Assembly: GCA_017883125.1 (NCBI GenBank)
Contig: JADGOD010000014.1
Location: forward strand, 1 to 19,793
DNA: 19,793 nt
Direction of reading: 5' to 3'
DNA from: Acidimicrobiales bacterium
GTDB lineage: Bacteria > Actinomycetota > Acidimicrobiia > Acidimicrobiales > RAAP-2
Made by a program: the position numbers and the translations under genes
In this document: in pieces, positions 7,106-14,492 of the stretch
Position numbering within the stretch: position 1 is the stretch's first letter
How the letters are laid out: every line of letters starts with the position of its first letter
Notes under the pieces: generated by a model
Told to the model about the DNA's origin: nothing
Databases searched by the model: none
Seen by the model: only the letters and a program-made list of their open reading frames with translations

Positions 7106-8401
7106 TCACCGGAGGAGCGCGGCGACCTCGGTCGCCGCCTCGGCTGCCTTCTCCACGGCCTCGGCCAGCTGGGCGTCGGTGTGGGCCATGGAGACGAACA
7201 TCACCTCGTACGCGCCCGGCGCCAGCGCCATCCCGCGGCGCAGGAGCGCGTGGAAGAGCTTCGGGTAGACGCCGGACGCGACGAGTCGCTTGGATTCGGC
7301 ATAGTTGTTCGGCGCGGAGATCTCGGCCTCCCCGTCTCCGACGTAGAGACCGAGGAGCGGGCCGACAGCCGGGACGCACGCCGAGAGTCCGCCGTCGATC
7401 AGGGCGGCGGAGAGGTCGCGCCCGAACCGCTGGGAGCGCTCGGAGAGCGCGGAGTAGTCCACCTCGGTGACCGATGACAGGACGGCGAGCCCCGCCGCCA
7501 GGGCCAGCGGGTTCCCCGACAGCGTCCCTCCCTGGTACACCGGCCCCTGTGGGGCCAGGACCTCGAGCAGGGCCGCCGTGCCTCCGAAGGCCCCCACGGG
7601 GAGCCCCCCTCCGATGACCTTGCCGAAGCACCACATGTCCGGGGTCACCCCGGTCATGGCGGCAGCGCCACCGAGCTCGATCCGGAAGCCGGTGATGACC
7701 TCGTCGAAGATGAGGAGTGCGCCGACCCGGTCGCACTCGGCGCGGAGCCCCTCGAGGAACCCGGGAGCGGGAGAGACCAGGTTCATGTTGGCCGCCACCG
7801 GCTCGACCAGCACGCAGGCGACCTCATCGGTGAGCGGCGGGACCTCGTTGTACGGAGCCACGATGGTGTCGGCCACCGCGCCAAGGGGCACTCCGGCGGA
7901 GCCGGGCAGCCCCAGCTGGGCCACTCCGCTGCCTCCCGCCACCAGCAGGTGATCGGCGTGGCCGTGGTAGCAGCCGTCGAACTTGACGATCTTGGACCGA
8001 CCGGTCGCCCCTCGGGCGATGCGCACCGCGCTCATGACCGCTTCGGTCCCCGAGGAGACGAAGCGCACCTGCTCGAGTCCGGGGACCCGATCGATGATCG
8101 CCTCGGCCAGGAGGACCTCGCCGGGGGTCGGTGCGCCGAACGTTGTTCCCCTGTGAGCTGCGTCGGTGATGGCGGCAACCACCCGTGGGTCGGCGTGGCC
8201 CAGCAGGCTCGCGCCGTACGACTGGACGAAGTCGAGGTAGCGGGTGCCCTCGACGTCGACGACGTAGGCGCCCTTCCCGGAGACCACCGTGTAGGGGGTC
8301 CCTCCCACCGAGGAGAACGAGCGCACCGGTGAGTCGACCCCGCCGGGGATCACCTTGAGCGCACGGTCGAACCAGACTGCGTTTGTCGTCGTCTCAGGCA
8401 T
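7106..8401 (-). CDS. hemL: Glutamate-1-semialdehyde 2,1-aminomutase (HemL)
   Basis: This 431-aa PLP enzyme converts glutamate-1-semialdehyde to 5-aminolevulinate, the second committed step of the C5 haem pathway. The N-terminus has the typical IPGGVDSPVRSF. The phosphate-binding SSGTEAVMSAVR begins at about 116, FDEVITGFR is at 232-240, and the PLP-binding lysine is K261 in CFGKVIGGGLPVGAFGG. The length is normal for the family. Its ATG at 8401 overlaps the hemB stop by 8 nt, showing coupling with hemB. HemA, its metabolic partner, is in the same gene run, which confirms the C5 route rather than ALA synthase. Confidence 0.97.
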   Translation of the reverse strand: MPETTTNAVWFDRALKVIPGGVDSPVRSFSSVGGTPYTVVSGKGAYVVDVEGTRYLDFVQSYGASLLGHADPRVVAAITDAAHRGTTFGAPTPGEVLLAEAIIDRVPGLEQVRFVSSGTEAVMSAVRIARGATGRSKIVKFDGCYHGHADHLLVAGGSGVAQLGLPGSAGVPLGAVADTIVAPYNEVPPLTDEVACVLVEPVAANMNLVSPAPGFLEGLRAECDRVGALLIFDEVITGFRIELGGAAAMTGVTPDMWCFGKVIGGGLPVGAFGGTAALLEVLAPQGPVYQGGTLSGNPLALAAGLAVLSSVTEVDYSALSERSQRFGRDLSAALIDGGLSACVPAVGPLLGLYVGDGEAEISAPNNYAESKRLVASGVYPKLFHALLRRGMALAPGAYEVMFVSMAHTDAQLAEAVEKAAEAATEVAALLR

Positions 8402-9377
8402 CGAGCCGCCCTGCGATCTCGCCGGCGAAGTAGGTCAGGATCATGTCGGCCCCGGCGCGCTTGACCGCCGTGAGCTGCTCGAGCGCCACCGCATCGCCGT
8501 CGATCCAGCCCCGCTCGTGCCCCGCCTTGATCATCGAGTACTCCCCGCTCACGTGATAGGCGGCGATGGGCACGTCCACGCTGGCGGCGACGTCGGCGAT
8601 CACGTCGAGGTAGGTGAGAGCGGGCTTCACCATCACGATGTCGGCACCCTGCTCAACGTCGAGCGCCACCTCGAGGAGCGACTCTCGGCGATTGGCCGGA
8701 TCTTGCTGGTAGCCCCGTCGGTCTCCGCCACCGACGATCTCGACGTCGGCCGCCTCGCGGAACGGCCCATAGAGAGCCGAGGCGTACTTCGCCGAGTAGG
8801 CGAGGATCCCGACCTCGGTGTGACCAGCCTCGTCGAGCGCGGCGCGGATCGCTCCGACCTGACCGTCCATCATCCCGCTCGGTGCGACCAGGTCGGCTCC
8901 GGCGGCGGCCTGGGCCACGGCGGCGGCCTGGTAGCGGCGGAGGGTCTCGTCGTTGTCGACGGCCCCCGAGGCGTCGAGCACGCCGCAGTGACCGTGATCG
9001 GTGTACTCGTCGAGGCACAGGTCGGGGATCAGGACCACGGCGTCGCCGAGCTCCTCGCTGAGCCGGCGCAGGGTGACCTGGACGATCCCCCCTGGATCGG
9101 ACGCTCCGGTCCCCACGGCGTCCTTGGTGGCCGGCACGCCGAAGAGCGTCACCGCGCACACCCCGAGATCGACCAGCGCGGTCACCTCCGCCACCAGCGA
9201 GTCGAGGGTGTGCTGGAAATGTCCGGGGAGCGAGGCGATCGGCCGGGGCGCCGTGATCTCCTCGGCCACGAAGAGCGGGGCGATCAGATCGGCGGTCGTC
9301 AGGCGCGTCTCGGCCACGAGCCGACGCAGGGCGGGGGTACGACGGAGCCGACGAGGCCGACGGGCGAGATCATCCAC
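8394..9377 (-). CDS. hemB: Delta-aminolevulinic acid dehydratase / porphobilinogen synthase (HemB)
   Basis: This 327-aa enzyme joins two molecules of 5-aminolevulinate into porphobilinogen. Both Schiff-base lysines are present: K197 in AYSAKYASALYGPFREA and K251 in IVMVKPALTYLD. The metal-binding loop reads C121-x-D123 and then C131 (DLCLDEYTDHGHCG), so the middle cysteine of the usual zinc triad is Asp. The GTG at 9377 is chosen because it sits just after the hemD stop (9388) and 7 nt after a TAGGCT box. Upstream in-frame starts at 9395 and 9464 would overlap hemD and add non-conserved residues. Confidence 0.95.
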   Translation of the reverse strand: MDDLARRPRRLRRTPALRRLVAETRLTTADLIAPLFVAEEITAPRPIASLPGHFQHTLDSLVAEVTALVDLGVCAVTLFGVPATKDAVGTGASDPGGIVQVTLRRLSEELGDAVVLIPDLCLDEYTDHGHCGVLDASGAVDNDETLRRYQAAAVAQAAAGADLVAPSGMMDGQVGAIRAALDEAGHTEVGILAYSAKYASALYGPFREAADVEIVGGGDRRGYQQDPANRRESLLEVALDVEQGADIVMVKPALTYLDVIADVAASVDVPIAAYHVSGEYSMIKAGHERGWIDGDAVALEQLTAVKRAGADMILTYFAGEIAGRLDA

Positions 9378-9384
9378 GAAATCA

Positions 9385-9390
9385 AGCCTA
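9385..9390 (-). promoter_or_regulatory. Candidate internal -10 box for hemB, containing the hemD stop codon
   Basis: TAGGCT on the minus strand begins with the TAG stop of hemD and ends 7 nt before the hemB GTG. This would give a leaderless hemB-hemL transcript in addition to readthrough from hemA. Confidence 0.42.
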
Positions 9391-10158
9391 CGCACGTGCG
9401 GGGCCACGACGGACCGAGTCGACGACGGCGTCGAAGAGCCCCTGATCGCTCGGCCGCTCCGCAACGGTCACGTCGGCGAACCCCGCTCGCCGCGCCTCGG
9501 TCGCCGTCGTCGCCCCGATGGCGACGAGCCGGACCTCGGAGGTCTCTCTGGCCGCGACCGACGCCAGCTGCACCAGCGATCGCACCGCGCTCGGCGACGC
9601 CACGGCGACGACGTCGGCACCGAGGACGGCGCCCGCTTCGGTCTCACCGGGCGCCACAGGGCGCGTCGCATACGCCGGGGCTTGGTCCACCGACCAGCCC
9701 GCCGCCGAGAGGGCCTCCCCCAGCTCGGGACGCGGCTCGGCGGCCGCGGCGATGACCACGGCCCCGCCGCCGATCCCGGGCCGACCCAGCAGATCGGCGA
9801 GCCGGGATCCCCCCGATCCGTCGCCGACCACATCGACCCGGACCGAGGCCTCCCGAAGGGCCTCGGCCGTGGCTGGGCCCACCGCGGCGACTCGGCATCG
9901 CTCGAGTGCTCTGACGTCATCGACCGCGCCGAGGATCGCCGGGACCGCCGATGCCGAGGTCACCGCCACCCACGTGACCTCATCGAGCGACGACAGCGCG
10001 CGGCCGAGGGCACCGGCGTCATCGGCCGGGCCGATGTCGATCAGCGGAACGACGACGACGGTCGCTCCCGCAGCGGCGAGCAGGGCGGCCAGAGGCTCGT
10101 TCCTCCCCGCCGGTCGGGTCAGGGCGACCGAGACGCCGTCGAGCGACCTCGGTGTCAT
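9388..10158 (-). CDS. hemD: Uroporphyrinogen-III synthase (HemD)
   Basis: This 256-aa enzyme closes hydroxymethylbilane with inversion of ring D to give uroporphyrinogen III. The family is poorly conserved, but the HEM4 pattern is visible: an N-terminal VALTRPAGRNEPLAALLAAAG, then VTSASAVPAI, VAAVGPATAEAL and a second lobe ending VAIGATTATEARRAGF. The ATG at 10158 overlaps the hemC stop as ATGA, which fixes the start; a longer upstream frame would lie inside hemC. It is a stand-alone HemD, not fused to a uroporphyrinogen methyltransferase. Confidence 0.92.
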   Translation of the reverse strand: MTPRSLDGVSVALTRPAGRNEPLAALLAAAGATVVVVPLIDIGPADDAGALGRALSSLDEVTWVAVTSASAVPAILGAVDDVRALERCRVAAVGPATAEALREASVRVDVVGDGSGGSRLADLLGRPGIGGGAVVIAAAAEPRPELGEALSAAGWSVDQAPAYATRPVAPGETEAGAVLGADVVAVASPSAVRSLVQLASVAARETSEVRLVAIGATTATEARRAGFADVTVAERPSDQGLFDAVVDSVRRGPARA

Positions 10159-11039
10159 GGGCCTGTGTGGATCAGGTGCGCCAGTGCGTTGGCTGCCGCC
10201 AGACCGACCGACGTCGGATCGGTGCCGGTCTGCTCGCTGCGCTCGAGGACACCGCTTCGATCGGCCATGACCGCCCGCAGCCGGAGCGCTCCGGCCTCTT
10301 CGGTGCACCACGCCCCCGCCGGGACGGTGCATCCGGCGCCGATGCCAGTGAGGAACGCTCGTTCGGCGACGAGGCAGCGATGGGCGACCGGATCGTCGAT
10401 CGCGGCGAGGAGATCGATGACCGGATCGCCGAGGCGCGCCTCGATCGCCAGGGCTCCTTGGCCGACCTGCGGGGTGAAGACCTCCGGATCGAGGCGCTCG
10501 GCGAGCAGCTCGGACTGCCCGAGTCGCTCGAGGGCGGCCACCGCGGCGATCACGGCGTCGATTCCGTTGGTTCCCGCCGCGGCGAACCGACGAGCCATGT
10601 TGCCGCGCAGCTCGACGAAGCTCAGATCCGGGCGCATCGCCGCCAGCAGGGCGCGCCGGCGCGGAGAGCCGGTCGCCACCGTGGCCCCGGGGCCCAGCCC
10701 GGCCAGGGATCGGCCGACCAGGGCGTCGGCGGGATCGACCCGCTCAGGGACGCAGCAGAGCACCAGGCCCTCGGGCTTCTCGGAGGGGAGGTCCTTGGCA
10801 GAGTGGACCGCCACGTCGGCCTCGCCGTCGAGGACGGCGCGCTGGATCTCCTTAGCGAAGATCCCCTGGCCGCCGAGCTCGGAGAGCGGCTGGGTCGATA
10901 GACGATCACCGGTGGTCTCGATCACCACGACGACGGCGGTGAGCCCCCGATGCGCCGACTCGATCCACGATGAGACTGAGTGGGCCTGAGCCAGCGCGAG
11001 CGGTGAGCCTCGTGTGGCCAGACGCACCTGGGCCCCCAC
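10155..11039 (-). CDS. hemC: Porphobilinogen deaminase / hydroxymethylbilane synthase (HemC)
   Basis: This 294-aa enzyme polymerises four porphobilinogens on a dipyrromethane cofactor. RLATRGSPLALAQ is at 6-18, the catalytic aspartate is D83 in HSAKDLP, and GSPRRRALL is at 124-132. The cofactor-bearing cysteine is C237 in GIGAGCTVPAG. The start is GTG at 11039, 10 nt after the hemA stop, with a GAGG stretch upstream. Its TGA overlaps the hemD ATG. The length is normal for the family. Confidence 0.96.
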   Translation of the reverse strand: MGAQVRLATRGSPLALAQAHSVSSWIESAHRGLTAVVVVIETTGDRLSTQPLSELGGQGIFAKEIQRAVLDGEADVAVHSAKDLPSEKPEGLVLCCVPERVDPADALVGRSLAGLGPGATVATGSPRRRALLAAMRPDLSFVELRGNMARRFAAAGTNGIDAVIAAVAALERLGQSELLAERLDPEVFTPQVGQGALAIEARLGDPVIDLLAAIDDPVAHRCLVAERAFLTGIGAGCTVPAGAWCTEEAGALRLRAVMADRSGVLERSEQTGTDPTSVGLAAANALAHLIHTGP

Positions 11040-11049
11040 GCTCAGAGCC

Positions 11050-12324
11050 TCACAGACCGAAGAGCTGGCGTGCGGCCTCGACGAGGCGCTCGCCGCGCGG
11101 GGTGCCCGCGCTCTCTTTGAGCGCCACGGTCGGCTCGTGGACCAACTTGGCGACGATCGAGCGGGTCAGGGCCTCGACCGCCTCGCGCTGGGCGGGGCTC
11201 AGATCGGAGAGGTCGCCGGAGCGGCGCGCCACCTCCGAGTGGCGGATGGCGTCGAGGCGCTCTCTGAGCGCCACCACGATGGGAGCCGCTCCCCGCCCCC
11301 GCTCGTTCTCGAGGTACCGCGCGACCTCCTCGACGATCACGGCCTCGGCGGCGGCCACCTCGCTGCGGCGCTCGTCGCGGGCTTGCTCAACCACGCTGCG
11401 CAAGTCGGAGATGTCCAGGAGGTCGACACCGGGCGCCTCTCCGACGGCGTGCGCCACGTTCCGAGGCATCCCGAGGTCGAGGATCAGCAGCGGCGATCCG
11501 ACGATCCCCTCGGTATGGGTCCCGTCGACCACCGGGAGCTCGGACTCGACCGCCGTGATCAGGAGCCGCGCTCCTCGAAGCTCGTCGCTGAGCGCGTCGA
11601 GCGGGGAGACCCGGACCGAGACATCCGTCTCAAGACCGTCGACGACCGCCCGGGCGTTGTCGCCGGTGCGGTTCACCACCACCACCTCAGAGGGGCGGTG
11701 CGCCCGTCGGGGGTCGATGAGTGCGCTCAACGTGCCCGCAGCGAGATCTCCCGCACCGAGGAGCACGACCTTGGCGCCGCCGAGGTCCCCACCGAGATGC
11801 GCCTCGGCGAGCTCGACCGAGGCGTGCGAGAACGACATCGTCCCTCGGGCGATCCCGGTGTCGGTGCGGACCTTGCGTCCGGCCGAGACCGCCGCGCGGA
11901 ACAGAGCGGAGAGCGACGGCCCGATCGCCCCTTCATCGGTGGCCCGCTCCAGGGAGCGGCGGACCTGGCCGAGGACCTCGGTCTCACCGGGGACCGCTGA
12001 CTCGAGCCCGGCGGCCACTCGGAACAGGTGCGTGGCCACCCCGCGGTCGAAGTAGACCGACTGGTGCTCCTCGAGCACCGAGCGCTCGACGCCGGATCGC
12101 TCGGCCAGCAGCTCCATGACGTCGTCGACCGCATCGTGGAACCGGTCGACCACGACGTAGACCTCGGTGCGCAGGCAGGTCGAGACCAGGACCGCCTCAC
12201 GGACGTTCTCGTGCGCCCTGAGCACGGTGAGCACCTTGCCGACCTCGACATCAGGCACGATGACGCGCTCGAGCACGTCGAAGGGTGCCTTCTGGTGCTC
12301 AAGACCGATGACGACGACGGACAT
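11050..12324 (-). CDS. hemA: Glutamyl-tRNA reductase (HemA)
   Basis: This 424-aa enzyme reduces glutamyl-tRNA(Glu) with NADPH to glutamate-1-semialdehyde, the entry point of haem synthesis. The catalytic cysteine is exactly at C50, in VSTCLRTEVY, and GETEVLGQVR is near residue 113. The NADPH-binding Rossmann segment is VVLLGAGDLAAGTL, and a C-terminal helical dimerisation domain follows. The usual STCNR motif reads STCLR here, with Leu in place of the near-invariant Asn next to the nucleophile. The gene follows rex with a 39-nt gap, an arrangement known from Streptomyces (rex-hemACD). A GAGGAG stretch lies about 12 nt before the ATG. Confidence 0.96.
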   Translation of the reverse strand: MSVVVIGLEHQKAPFDVLERVIVPDVEVGKVLTVLRAHENVREAVLVSTCLRTEVYVVVDRFHDAVDDVMELLAERSGVERSVLEEHQSVYFDRGVATHLFRVAAGLESAVPGETEVLGQVRRSLERATDEGAIGPSLSALFRAAVSAGRKVRTDTGIARGTMSFSHASVELAEAHLGGDLGGAKVVLLGAGDLAAGTLSALIDPRRAHRPSEVVVVNRTGDNARAVVDGLETDVSVRVSPLDALSDELRGARLLITAVESELPVVDGTHTEGIVGSPLLILDLGMPRNVAHAVGEAPGVDLLDISDLRSVVEQARDERRSEVAAAEAVIVEEVARYLENERGRGAAPIVVALRERLDAIRHSEVARRSGDLSDLSPAQREAVEALTRSIVAKLVHEPTVALKESAGTPRGERLVEAARQLFGL

Positions 12325-12360
12325 GGGGTAGTCGAACTCCTCTTCAGCGTGGGGCTACTG

Positions 12361-12366
12361 ATGCTA
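12361..12366 (-). promoter_or_regulatory. Candidate -10 box for hemA, containing the rex stop codon
   Basis: TAGCAT begins with the TAG stop of rex. It lies 36 nt before the hemA ATG, giving a short leader of roughly 29 nt that contains GAGGAG. It may supplement transcription from the rex promoter. Confidence 0.35.
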
Positions 12367-13101
12367 CGGGCTGACGCCCGGGGCTTCCGCCCAAGGCGTC
12401 GGACGGAGCTGATCGGCCTCGACGCCGACGGTCGCCAGCAGGCCGACGGGCTCGCTCGTCGCCTCCCGGGCGGCGTGGTAGCTCAGGATCTGGAGCTCGA
12501 TCGAGAGGTCCACGTAGCGGACCCGGACCCCCTCGGGGACATCGAGAACCTTGGGGGCGAAGTTGAGCAGCGAGTGGGCGCCGAGGGCGATCAGGCTCTC
12601 GGCGGCCGCCTGGGCGGAGTGGTCCGGAGTGGTGATGACCCCGATCTTCGGAGGGTTCCTCAACGAGGCAGACAGCTGCTCGAAGCTCGAGACGATGTGC
12701 TCGCCGATCTGCTCGCCGATGACCGAGCTGTTGACGTCCACCAGGCCAACGAGGTGGTAGCCACCGGTCAGGAACCCCCGAGCGTTGATCAGCGCCCGTC
12801 CGAGCTTCCCCACCCCGGCGATCACCACCGGCCAGTCCAGCTCGGCGCCGAGGATCCCATCGATGACGCCAGCCAGCTGCGCGGCGTCGTAGCCAGTGCC
12901 CCGCGTGCCGAGAGAGCCGAGCAGCGAGAGGTCCTTGCGGACCTTGGCGGCGTTGATGCCGGCGAGACCTGCGAGCTCGTCGGAGGAGATCGTGGTGGCG
13001 CCGCTGCGCACGGCTTCCTCGGCGATCCGCAGGTAGATCGGAAGTCGAGCCACGGTCGGCTCCGGGAGAGGTCGGTCGTTCAGACCGAAGTGGCGCTCCA
13101 T
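12364..13101 (-). CDS. rex: Redox-sensing transcriptional repressor Rex
   Basis: This 245-aa repressor binds DNA when NAD+ dominates and releases it when NADH rises. The N-terminal winged helix includes AAKVRKDLSLLGSLGTRGTGYD (about residues 50-71), the operator-contacting part. The NADH-binding Rossmann fold has GVGKLGRALI near residue 97, then VGLVDVNSSVIG, and the domain-swap C-terminus has VRYVDLSIELQIL. The glycine motif has Lys where most Rex proteins have Asn (GxGNLG). It precedes hemA on the same strand. No Rex-like palindrome is seen in its own upstream gap, whereas one is present at nuoA. Confidence 0.95.
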   Translation of the reverse strand: MERHFGLNDRPLPEPTVARLPIYLRIAEEAVRSGATTISSDELAGLAGINAAKVRKDLSLLGSLGTRGTGYDAAQLAGVIDGILGAELDWPVVIAGVGKLGRALINARGFLTGGYHLVGLVDVNSSVIGEQIGEHIVSSFEQLSASLRNPPKIGVITTPDHSAQAAAESLIALGAHSLLNFAPKVLDVPEGVRVRYVDLSIELQILSYHAAREATSEPVGLLATVGVEADQLRPTPWAEAPGVSP

Positions 13102-13107
13102 ATCCGA

Positions 13108-13113
13108 AGCCTA
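13108..13113 (-). promoter_or_regulatory. Candidate -10 box for rex
   Basis: TAGGCT lies 6 nt before the rex ATG, so the transcript should start at or beside the start codon. No Shine-Dalgarno sequence is visible, which agrees with a leaderless message. Confidence 0.5.
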
Positions 13114-13120
13114 GGGCAGC

Positions 13121-13134
13121 GCCCCCGGCGGGGC
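13121..13134. repeat. Short GC inverted repeat between proC and rex
   Basis: GCCCC (13121-13125) and GGGGC (13130-13134) flank a 4-nt loop in the 58-nt gap upstream of rex. It could be an operator within the rex promoter region. Given the base composition it may also be chance. Confidence 0.2.
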
Positions 13135-13159
13135 ACCTCAGGAGACGAGCCGGGGCCCC

Positions 13160-13966
13160 TCAGCGCCCGATGGTCTTGGACCGCTCGACGGCAGCCATCA
13201 CCGCTTCAACGAAGGCGGAGCGGACTGCTCGAGCCTCGAGCGATCGCACGGCGGCGGCCGTCGTCCCTCCGGGTGAGGTGACCTGGGCCCTGAGCACCTC
13301 GGGGCTCTGCCCCGACTGGGACATGAGCTTGCCGGCTCCCAGGATCGTCTCGACGGCCAGCGTCCGGGACACCTCCCGCGAGAGCCCGGCGGTCACCCCG
13401 GCCTCGATGAGCGCCTCGGCGAGGAAGAAGACATAGGCCGGACCCGAACCGGAGAGACCCGTCACCGCGTCGAGCTGCTTCTCGGGGAGCCGCAGCACGG
13501 TCCCCACCGAGCTCAGGAGCCTCTCGGCCCAGTCGAGGTCGTCCTTCGTGACGTGGCTGCCGCCCGAGATCACCGTGACGCCGGCGCCGACGATGGCCGG
13601 GGTGTTCGGCATGGCGCGCACCACGGGGATCGGAACAGAGAGCGTCGCTTCGAGGCGGGCCGACGAGATCCCGGCCACCACCGAGAGGATCCGCTTGACG
13701 CCGAAGGCGCCGGCCAGGCGGGTCGCACCCTCGGCCACGTCGGGCTTGACCGCGATCAGCGCGGAGGTCTCGGGGCCGATGTGCTCGAGCTCGGGGGTGT
13801 CGAGGAGGACCAGGGAGTCGTGGGCCAGGCGCAGCATGGCCCGGCGCTCGGGGTCGGGCTCGATCACGACGATGTCGTCGCTGGCCACGGCCCCCGAGGC
13901 GATGATCCCCTCGAGCAGGGCGGTGCCCATCTGTCCCCCACCGAAGATGAGAAGTTGTGCGGCCAT
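13160..13966 (-). CDS. proC: Pyrroline-5-carboxylate reductase (ProC)
   Basis: This 268-aa enzyme makes L-proline from pyrroline-5-carboxylate using NAD(P)H. The N-terminal dinucleotide motif is FGGGQMGTALLEG (8-20), RAMPNTPAIVGAG lies in the middle, and the C-terminal dimer and active-site segment carries GLSGSGPAYVFF and TSPGGTTAAA. The ATG at 13966 is preferred to the adjacent GTG at 13969; a TAGCCT box lies 6 nt before the ATG. It sits downstream of the mshA and ybjN-like genes on the same strand and probably has its own promoter as well. Confidence 0.96.
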   Translation of the reverse strand: MAAQLLIFGGGQMGTALLEGIIASGAVASDDIVVIEPDPERRAMLRLAHDSLVLLDTPELEHIGPETSALIAVKPDVAEGATRLAGAFGVKRILSVVAGISSARLEATLSVPIPVVRAMPNTPAIVGAGVTVISGGSHVTKDDLDWAERLLSSVGTVLRLPEKQLDAVTGLSGSGPAYVFFLAEALIEAGVTAGLSREVSRTLAVETILGAGKLMSQSGQSPEVLRAQVTSPGGTTAAAVRSLEARAVRSAFVEAVMAAVERSKTIGR

Positions 13967-13972
13967 CACCCC

Positions 13973-13978
13973 AGGCTA
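13973..13978 (-). promoter_or_regulatory. Candidate -10 box for proC
   Basis: TAGCCT, preceded by TG, ends 6 nt before the ATG at 13966, with GGGGTG between. Either a leaderless start or use of GGGGTG as a ribosome site is possible. Confidence 0.45.
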
Positions 13979-13986
13979 CAAGGCCT

Positions 13987-14000
13987 GCGCCGTCAGGCGC
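13987..14000 (-). terminator. Weak hairpin at the end of the ybjN-like gene
   Basis: GCGCC (13987-13991) and GGCGC (13996-14000) flank the stop codon in the loop. There is no T tract. It may attenuate the mshA transcript before proC, but the call is weak. Confidence 0.22.
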
Positions 14001-14487
14001 GGCGGGGACGTCGTCGGTAGATCCCGGGAAAGGCGAGCGTCATCGCCGTCGGGAAGTGGTCATCGACGTACATCATCGAGCACCCTGCGATCCGGTCGAG
14101 CTCGTCGTCATCGACTTGTGCCGCCGGGACGCGGCCGATGAGGTAGATGGCGTCCTCGGGACCGAACGCGAACGACATCTGGATCAGATGGGCGTTCCGA
14201 CGCAGCAGGTACGTCATCACCTCGACCTGGTTCGCCTCGGGAGCCGGCATGAACTGCGTCTCGAAGTGGAGCGTTCGCTGGTGGAAGGTGAGCCACAGCG
14301 TGATGAAGTCCTTCTCCTCGCCTGCGAAGCGCAGGAGCCAGCGGTGGCTCGCGGTCCGGTCGGTCACCTCCGCCCGCTCGACGGCGACCAGCGGGCTCTC
14401 GGCCTCGAGGGTGCGCGCCGCCCAGGCATCGATCGTCGAGACGACCAGGTCCCGCTCCTCGTCTTCGGAGAGATCGACGCGTCCCAC
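13993..14487 (-). CDS. YbjN-domain protein encoded directly after mshA
   Basis: This 164-aa cytoplasmic protein resembles the YbjN / type III chaperone-like fold family, which has no firm biochemical role. The middle is an alternating beta pattern (HRWLLRFAGEEKDFITLWLTF and onwards) followed by a helix with LLRRNAHLIQMSFAFG. The motif GPEDAIYLIGRVP and the acidic VDDDELDRIAG segment fit the family. The start is GTG at 14487, 5 nt after the mshA stop; longer frames would run back into mshA. M. tuberculosis also carries a YbjN-type gene (Rv0487) immediately after mshA (Rv0486), so the pairing is conserved. A link to mycothiol metabolism is inference from that context. The C-terminus is Arg-rich. 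Confidence 0.82.
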   Translation of the reverse strand: MGRVDLSEDEERDLVVSTIDAWAARTLEAESPLVAVERAEVTDRTASHRWLLRFAGEEKDFITLWLTFHQRTLHFETQFMPAPEANQVEVMTYLLRRNAHLIQMSFAFGPEDAIYLIGRVPAAQVDDDELDRIAGCSMMYVDDHFPTAMTLAFPGIYRRRPRRA

Positions 14488-14492
14488 GACGC

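Noticed and set aside
9378..9464. A longer hemB beginning at 9464
   Set aside because: It would overlap hemD by 77 nt and add unconserved residues; GTG at 9377 gives a normal family length.
9001..10989. A 662-codon plus-strand open frame opposite hemB, hemD and hemC
   Set aside because: It is antisense to three certain genes, and its product is Arg/Ser/Pro-rich without any family motif. Long antisense frames are expected in GC-rich DNA.
13102..13159. A Rex operator upstream of rex for autoregulation
   Set aside because: No TTGTGA or TTCACA half-site is present in this gap or in the rex-hemA gap; only GC-rich short repeats are seen.
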